64,000 nucleotides of DNA from assembly GCA_020809705.1 (NCBI GenBank), contig CP085833.1:2852001-2916000 (forward strand), in the 5' to 3' direction. Position numbers and translations under genes: made by a program. The notes under the pieces are model-generated. The model worked only from the letters and a program-made list of their open reading frames with translations. It was not told the origin of the DNA and did not search any database. Origin of the DNA: Calonectria ilicicola. Its lineage: Eukaryota; Ascomycota; Sordariomycetes; Hypocreales; Nectriaceae. Shown here piece after piece: positions 57,316 to 64,000 of this stretch; positions within the stretch are counted from its first letter, which is position 1; each line of letters starts with the position of its first letter.

Positions 57316-60300
57316 ATGCACACGTACGTTGGTGTTGTGTGGTGTATTATGACAGTAGATGAGATGAAAACGAAACGATGATATGGATCAGAAAGCACGG
57401 AATGAATGAAGTACAGGACAGTAATATGTAAAGCCAGGTCTATTATGCCGCTAGTATAATGAGCATCCAGGGGAGTCGCTATTAATTCCCCTTCACACAT
57501 GCTCGCGCTGGAGTTGCGTTTGTTTGGATATCAGTTGTTTCGACGAATTGTTTTCGCTGTTGTTTCGATGATACAATTTATCCCCCCCAGCTATAGATTT
57601 TGAATGTTAAGCGACGCCTTTGCGTCTACGAAAAAGATTACATGTATTACGTCGTTCAAGTCAATGCACCTGGGTGAACAATGTATGGGGCGTGAGAGGC
57701 CTCTCGTCATACTAGTAAACTCAATCGTAGAAGAGACTATGAGTATCAATTCGGATGCGCAAATGATGTGGAGTAAAGCGATCACGGTATCGGGAATGAT
57801 TGACGGCGCCAGTGCACCAGCGCGGTCCGTGAAGGTTTATCAAGTGTAGAGAGTCTCGGCCCGTCCTTTTTGGGGGGGGGGAGGGGCGCAGTGCAGGTTT
57901 TGGGTGCAATCTCCTGGACAAAACCTGTAGAGCTGAACATGGGGCGATCTACCCCAGTTAGCGGCCGAGTGAGGGCTCGATCCATCCAGATCTAACCACA
58001 TAGGCGATGAACAACCAAGCTAGGTCCGTTGTCAGGTTTCGTCTTTCAGGTGAAAACCGGCTCCCCTAATTCATCCATGATATGATGCGGAATACATGAT
58101 GCTGACGGTATCACTCAAAATGGCGCCAGATAGGCAAAGATTGGCGGGGACGGCGTGAGCAGAATGGAGTCAGCGTGGAAAACACCAACACGGTGCACCA
58201 CTACAGCCATGAGGCAGCTTAGACGGATGGCTTGTGGGCCACCAAAGAGCATGAGGGGCTACGTGAGCCAGACTGGCAAAGTACCCATGGCAAGTGATAC
58301 AATTGCGGGCGAACGAAATGAAGGGTCGAATGTGGTTTGTGCCACAGGCAATTCTTGGTTTCATCAGCCCTTTCGTTCAATATTACAGTACAGTACAGTG
58401 GTGATTTTGATGAAGAAGGATGTTGAATAAATGAAAATTGATACCCCAGCCACACTTCTTGAGCTGATTGCCAGGAAAGGGTGGTATCGCGTCGCACACA
58501 TCATGATATGCACACTATGCATCAGATTCGGCGCTTTAGCCTGGGTGATTACGACGACGAGCCGGGAAGAACGGGACGTAAATCTGCACACTAGAAATCG
58601 GACATGAACTTGGATAGCCGATGTCGTTTTGGAGAGACATAATAGGGCAAAAGACAAAACCCAGTGGCTGGTGCACAGTTTGACTTGTTTTTGGTGCCCA
58701 TGATACCCACGGCGGGGGGGGGCTGGTAGGGCAGAAGTGCCGGTGATGCCCTGGCAAATCAAGTTTATTCTGCGGATCAACCCAGGGTGATTTGATCATG
58801 ACGAGGGAGAAGGTGAGGATCCTGACCAAGGGCGATCCATGACATCAACCAAGCCGGGTGGTCGGGTTTCTAGCTCAATGGATTACTGGTGGCCTCTAGT
58901 GGCGCCAGATGCCAGCTGAACAGGGATGTCCGAATCAGAGGGCAGGAGGGGCAAGTGCATAATGCCACCAAGTGCGTGCGTATGTGGGGGAGTCAGGCTA
59001 AAACGTCGACCGCATTTTGCTCGGGTGAGTGAGTGAGGGAATAGGGTAGGTGGACGCATGCCTTTTTCGTTGGGTATACACGCCCAAAGCTTTCTGGGAT
59101 TGTAGCTTGTGGTTTTAAAAGCGATAGACTGTGGCTTACTGAAAGCAATTGTGATGCAGAGACCAAAAAAAAATTACAGTGGATTTTCACAAAACCCGGG
59201 AAGGTGAGTCGACACTTGAATGATGAGTGGGAAGTGGAGAAACAGTGATTCCAGACTTGTCGACTCCCAAGCACCATGGAGGAAGGAGCAGGGGGCCATT
59301 GTCCAATCGGAGGCTAGATCAGCTTCATCTTCCAACCGTGACTGACCTCATCGATGAAAAAGCCGCTGCAACCAGGCTTGATCGTAGTTGGTGTGTTGTG
59401 CCGTGTCTGAGATAACCCTGGCCTCGCTTCATGATTGATCGCCCAGTGCAGTCGTCAATGCGGTACCTTTGGTCGGCTGTGGCTCCAAGTCCTGGTCATA
59501 CACGTGTTGTTCTTCTGCAGACGTGGGCCGGCTTGGTGCTGTGGTGTTCTAGAGGCTGGCGATGGCCGTGGCTGGGGTTACCTGATGTGTCGCTCAACCA
59601 TACTGGTTGTCGGGCAAGGACTCTGCACATCATCTCTCGACTTCGGGGTTTGAATAACCTGGTGTGCTTGTCATACCCGACCCTGCCGCCCTGTTCGCGA
59701 CCGTTGTAGAGCTAGAAACGGGCCCCAAATGGCGGCATCCCCGTGCAACGTCAGTCATGTTTTGTTTACTCGGTGGCTAATGGAGGGCGGGCGGCCTCCA
59801 GTTCATGAGGGACAAATTTCCGCCCTCGACTGGCAACCAGTGGTGTTGACACTGCCTCTAAACCGGCACTTGAACATGACGGGTCTCGGTCCCGAGTATC
59901 CTCGGAAACGGCTTCCATCAGAGTTTGCAACAGAGCCTAAGGAGAATTGGTGCCGACAATCCCAGCGTCCCTGTAATTACCACGCAATCTGGTACTCGGA
60001 CGTTCCGCGGTGGCGCATCTTCCATCATGGCAAGTCCGTCTAGCGCCCGGCTTGGAATTGACAGGTCTGGTGGGGTGGGGGGGTCGATTCGGGTGATCTA
60101 GTGCGGCGGTCTCACAGCGCATCGCATCACCCGTGCCGTAGTGCCTTTCGACCCAGCTTGCTTCTGCTTCTGCTTCTATTTCAAATAAGAAGGTGACACA
60201 TTTGCTGTAAATTGCGTAGTATTGCACGTAATTGTGAACCCAAGAGTAGAATACCCTTCAGAAACCAGTCGCTTAACCATATTTTCCCCTCAATCCTGCA

Positions 60301-61003
60301 AAGCAAGGGTATTATTTCTTGACGAGTGAATCAACCACTTACACTACCTTGGTGGGCATGCATCTGGGTTTTGGCAGTGGAGCTCCCCGTTCCCTGATTA
60401 GATCCCAGACATCTAGAACCCCCTGTTGACGCCAGCCCCATTTCATGAGCAAGTGACTTTGCTATGCGAAGCCAGCGCCAAGTGTCTGCCCTAGCGCCCC
60501 ATACAGCTGGTCAGGCATCGTCGACCACAGTCAGTGGAGGGGGCGGATGGGAGATTCATCCCATCAATGACCCAACGTTAGGCCACCGACGGTTCCACAC
60601 TCATACCCAGGTACGTACCGCTCACGCTACGAACGGCTCAGCGATGCCGATGTCATTGTCCATGGCTGGGACCCAGGTACCTTCCCCCCCTGCGGGCAGA
60701 CCGCACGCCAAGGTATCCCGACTCGCATCTCAGTTGTCAGTACCTGCCAACTAGCAGCAGCTGGCAGTCAACTGTTGCCATACCACCAGGCGTTACTCCT
60801 TCCCTCTCGGCCTTAAAACTCCTCGCTCATCCTGTTTCACCCTCAATTCATCCTCAACATTCTCTCTGCACACATTCACAACCTCTCTTCTCCAACTCCA
60901 ACTCCAACTCCCAGCTCTCGTCTTCTCGACACCGGCCAACCTCAAATACACCCGCCTGTCTCTTCAGAAGAACCGCACTCGTTCGGTCGTGTATCGATAC
61001 TAG
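57316..61003. other. long gene-poor region between RNR1 and the CFEM gene
   Basis: About 3.7 kb with no supported gene. Simple sequence includes a G run at 57871-57880, CTTCTG repeats around 60161-60177 and CTCCAA repeats around 60890-60911. The part from about 60780 to 61003 is C/T-rich and reads like the first leader exon of the CFEM gene. Confidence 0.5.
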
Positions 61004-61436
61004 GTATGTGGCTGCTTGATTTTGCCCCCCTCTCTCTTACGAGCACCTTCATGGATCTGCCTCTCCTGTGGACACCTCCCATGTTATTTGTGTCCCGAGG
61101 CCGAGCTTTTTCCAGATTCTCGTCTCATGGATCACACCGTGTTTCCGGACTTTGCGCATTCATCTCTCGCACACGCTCATCTCGGCGCTTTGTGTTGTGT
61201 GTGGCACTACCCCTATGCTTGTCAGACGCAAACACCATTGTGCTCTGCATTTCAGACCTCATAAAGTCCCCCTTCATTTATTCTTCGCCCCCTATCTCCT
61301 CTCTATCCGTGATTCAGAGTCATCACATTATACACCCCATTCACTTCCGTTGAAACCACACTTTCTTCCTCACACTTCTCAACATTTTCGCTGCTCAAAC
61401 CTATCCGCTATCCACCAAGCTAACATTGCTTACCAG
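61004..61436 (+). other. probable 5' untranslated-region intron of the CFEM gene
   Basis: Donor GTATGT at 61004, branch-like GCTAAC near 61420 and acceptor TTACCAG at 61430-61436, followed 38 bases later by the coding ATG. If spliced, it removes an upstream ATG that opens a 115-codon frame. Length 433 nt. The splice sites fit fungal rules but are not proven by sequence alone. Confidence 0.45.
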
Positions 61437-61474
61437 ATTTGCACCTTTCAATAACTTGCAAACACTTTATCAAG

Positions 61475-62552
61475 ATGAAGTCCATCCTTTTCGCTGTTGC
61501 TGGCTTCGCCACCGCGGCAGTTGCCCAGTCAAGCGCTGCTGCCCTCGCCCAGTGCGGTGTATGTTCATCATCCGCCATCCTGTTTCTCACCCACTAATAT
61601 TCAATTAGCAAACTTGTGTGGATAACATGCTCGGCGAGGAGAAGTCCACCGAACTCGGTTGCAGCACTGGCGATCTGAAATGTCTTTGCGCCAATCCAAA
61701 CTTCCTTTACGGAGTTCGAGACTGCTCCAACGCCATCTGCGGTAGTTCCGAGGCCTCCCAAGCTCTCCAGTATGGCATGCAAATTTGCCAAGGTAAGACC
61801 CGAGATACTCGACAATCTTGTGATTCTGGAATTGGCTGACATGTATTCTAGGTGCTGGCGTCGCCATTTCCACTACTGGTGGCTCGAACGGTGGTTCCAC
61901 CAAGACCGAATCTGGTAGTTCTAATGGGGGCTCTGTAAGAATGATAAAACCTCATACCTTGACCACATCTAATAGACCCGTAGGCTACTGTCTCAACCAT
62001 CTTCAGCACCATTACTTCCGACGGTACTACTTTCACTACGGCTGTTGCTACGACTACCCTTGGCTCTGGCAGCGGAGATGACAATGAGACCAAGTCGGGA
62101 GCTAATGGCTCTGGTAAGGTCTCTACCTTCACCCGTGTCATCACCAACTCTGCCGGTGATAAGGTCACCACCGTTGGCGAAACCACTGTTGAGGGTTCTG
62201 GTGCCTCCAAGACGGATGATGTGGTTCTTACCACTTTCACCTCTGGGGACTCCACGATTGTCGCTACTGTGACCGGTACTGGCAGCGAGAAGAGCAGCGA
62301 AAAGAGCGGCTCTGCCTCCAAGACTGCTTCTGAAACCGAGAACTCTTCTGCCAGTGCTACCGGAGAATCCAGCGCCTCTGGCAGTGGCTCTTCCTCTAGC
62401 GAGACTAGCAGCTCCACCTCCGACAATGCTGTAAGTGTCACACTCACTTCATATTATTTCTATTTCTCACATTTCCTTAGGGCATGCCTCAAAAGACTGC
62501 TGCTCCAATTGGCATCATTGCTGCTGCCGGCCTTGCCGCTCTACTCCTCTAA
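61475..62552 (+). CDS. CFEM-domain GPI-anchored cell wall protein
   Basis: Secreted surface protein, probably haem-binding. Exons 61475-61558, 61609-61792, 61852-61934, 61984-62430 and 62481-62552 give 289 residues. A signal peptide (SILFAVAGFATAAVA, cleavage after residue 17) leads into a CFEM domain with all eight cysteines: 27, 31, 46, 53, 55, 67, 72 and 88. Asp50, before the CxC pair, is the residue that coordinates haem iron in Candida CFEM haemophores. Then comes a Ser/Thr/Gly-rich stalk of about 170 residues, likely O-glycosylated, and a hydrophobic C terminus (IGIIAAAGLAALLL) after small residues, typical of GPI attachment. With Fet3 and Ftr1 it could add to iron supply, but many CFEM proteins are structural or host-directed effectors. 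Confidence 0.9.
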
Positions 62553-63478
62553 ATCGGGCCATTGTCGCCCAAATTCGATGTTTACGTTGCACATGTTTGA
62601 TACATAATACCCAATCGCCACTTCATCGTTTTTTACGATTACACTATCCTCAGTGCAGAGGCCCCAAACCGGGACGATCTTTGGCGCAAGGAACTCGGAA
62701 AATGAGGTGAACGGATATGGAAGGGGAGTGGTTCTTTTTTTTCAGGAGGGATTAATGATGCATATGATTTGTCTTTCTTCTTTTTAGTGAAAATGATGAG
62801 TTGCATGAAAGTGGCTGGGAATTTTTCAAAGGCTTTCGGACATGAGAGGCTGGAATGGGGATGATGACGACCTAGTGGTGTTTGCTTCACACTTCGCATA
62901 GTGTGGGAGAACGAAACATAATCACTTGGTTGGCCTCTGATGGTTTCTTCTTTGATTTTGTTGAGATGCATTAATAGATAATTTTTTGGCATTAGCATGA
63001 ATCACAAAGTGACTGGTGACTGACCGCAACGGCAACCCTCATCCGACAAGCTGTGTATCTAAATTCATTGTCTATCTGGCCTGGCAAAGTTATCACCATG
63101 TAGTGCTACTATTGCCTTTTCTAAATATTGTAGTTGCTATGAATTGCAGAGTCAAAGCATTTTTTTCATGTTGATCAATCGCTAAACTTGGATACTGAAA
63201 TCTTATAGACAACAGCCGCTATGCTACCTAGGTAATTGAAATGGGAATCATCACCATCACGGGAAAATTGACTTTATTTTCGCCTGAAGCATAAACACAC
63301 ACATATTTAGAAAAATATTGTATACTTTGTCTAGATAAAACTCATAATCGCTGTGGCTCAAGAAATTTTGGTCCCATCATGAAGACTCCTTTAAAATACA
63401 AAATGCAGTCCTAACACATACCCGTTCCTTATTCTAAACGCCAGCGTGACGATACACAAATACAATATCGTTCATTTT
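62553..63478. other. convergent spacer between CFEM and pirin genes
   Basis: About 900 bases between two 3' ends, A/T-rich. No coding frame is supported. Confidence 0.5.
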
Positions 63479-64000
63479 CTAGTGGAGCATCGACTTTCCG
63501 ATCTCACTCTCCCAATCCTTGGCGCGCTCAAAGCCGTTGGAGTGAGTCTGGTAGTCGTAGAGGGCCTGGACAACCTCGTCCTTGGAGCTGAGAACGAAGG
63601 GACCGTACTGAACAATGGGCTGATCAAGAGGAGTACCGCCAATAAGAGCTGAAGACATCATGTTAGTAAATTTCTTGTTTCGTTGATTAGAAGCTTTTGG
63701 ATAGAATACATACCAAGTCGGGCAGGCTTCTCGGCACCAGCATCAACCTCAAAGTGCACAACATCACCCTTCTGCTCAAAGACAATGTTGTGGTACTGTT
63801 CAACAACTCGGCGTTGATCATCTTTTCCGACAATGACTTGACCCTCTAGAGTGTAGGCGAAGGCGTTCCAGTTCTCGGGCAGCGGTTGAGTGATCTTACC
63901 ACCGGGGCGGATCTCGATGTCGAGAATCCAGACGGGGGTGTAGGCGAGGTCCTTGACGGAGTCAATTCCGTGGCTCTGGCCGGAAATGACCTTGACGGTG
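63479..64000 (-). CDS. pirin family protein, partial (5' end outside window)
   Basis: Cupin-superfamily iron-binding nuclear or cytosolic protein. Visible exons are 64000-63714 (continuing beyond the window) and 63648-63479, joined across a 65-nt intron to give RLALIGGTPLDQPIVQYGPFV, the family's conserved second-cupin motif. Upstream the frame reads ITQPLPENWNAFAYTLEGQ and DVVHFEVDAGAEKPA, also pirin-like. The metal-binding His/Glu set belongs to the N-terminal cupin and is outside the window, so catalytic status cannot be judged. Some pirins act as quercetinases and others as transcription co-regulators. Confidence 0.85.

Noticed and set aside
61006..61353. 115-codon plus-strand frame before the CFEM gene
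   Set aside because: It begins just inside a good splice donor and lies in a probable 5' UTR intron; it has no motif.
1..64000. tRNA, rRNA, CRISPR arrays, intact transposons or secondary-metabolite core genes
   Set aside because: I looked for tRNA B-box-like sequence, dispersed 5S rRNA, transposase or reverse transcriptase motifs and polyketide or peptide synthase domains and saw none; a CRISPR array is not expected in a fungus.

Overview
The window is nuclear DNA of a filamentous ascomycete (Pezizomycotina), most likely a Sordariomycete of the Hypocreales type. The basis is the gene content (a het-c family protein, a CFEM GPI-protein, a CYS-3/MetR-type bZIP, a Zn2Cys6 regulator, a divergent ferroxidase/iron-permease pair) and the gene structure: one gene per transcript, mostly short introns of about 44-76 nt with GTRNGY donors, CTAAC-like branch points and pyrimidine-rich leaders. 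I reconstructed twenty protein genes by hand, joining exons so that each model is a whole number of codons and the family motifs continue across each junction. The spliced models are inferences from the genomic sequence.

Layout. 0-6.9 kb: a Zn2Cys6 transcription factor (-) between gene-free flanks. 6.9-16.4 kb: phosphatidylinositol synthase (+), then a Fet3-type ferroxidase (-) and an Ftr1-type permease (+) facing away from each other across 2.6 kb, with a SreA-type GATA site near the permease; then a BTB-like protein (-). 17.5-22.6 kb: a mitochondrial-type PP2C phosphatase (+) tail to tail with a HET-C protein (-). 24.6-32 kb: three + strand genes, namely fatty acid 2-hydroxylase, an RBM39/Rsd1-like splicing factor and an unidentified coiled-coil protein with a GC-AG intron. 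33-44 kb: a VWA-domain protein (-), a PLP aminotransferase (+) with a 13-nt microexon, a small probable mitochondrial protein (+) and the CYS-3/MetR-type bZIP (-). 47-57.3 kb: a secreted M13 peptidase homologue whose third zinc ligand is replaced, a CENP-N/Chl4 kinetochore protein, a TatD nuclease (-) and the large subunit of ribonucleotide reductase (+). 61.4-64 kb: a CFEM-GPI protein (+) and a pirin (-) cut by the window end.

Themes. The ferroxidase, the permease and the CFEM protein with the haem-ligand Asp all belong to extracellular iron uptake. PI synthase and fatty acid 2-hydroxylase both feed complex sphingolipid (inositol-phosphoceramide) synthesis. Chl4/CENP-N, RNR1 and TatD serve chromosome or DNA metabolism, and TCACGTGA E-box palindromes lie upstream of several of these nuclear-function genes. 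I found no secondary-metabolite cluster, intact transposon, CRISPR array, tRNA or rRNA. Long gene-poor stretches (34.1-37.5, 43.7-47.3 and 57.3-61.5 kb) contain only homopolymers, simple repeats and leader-like sequence that I can recognise.
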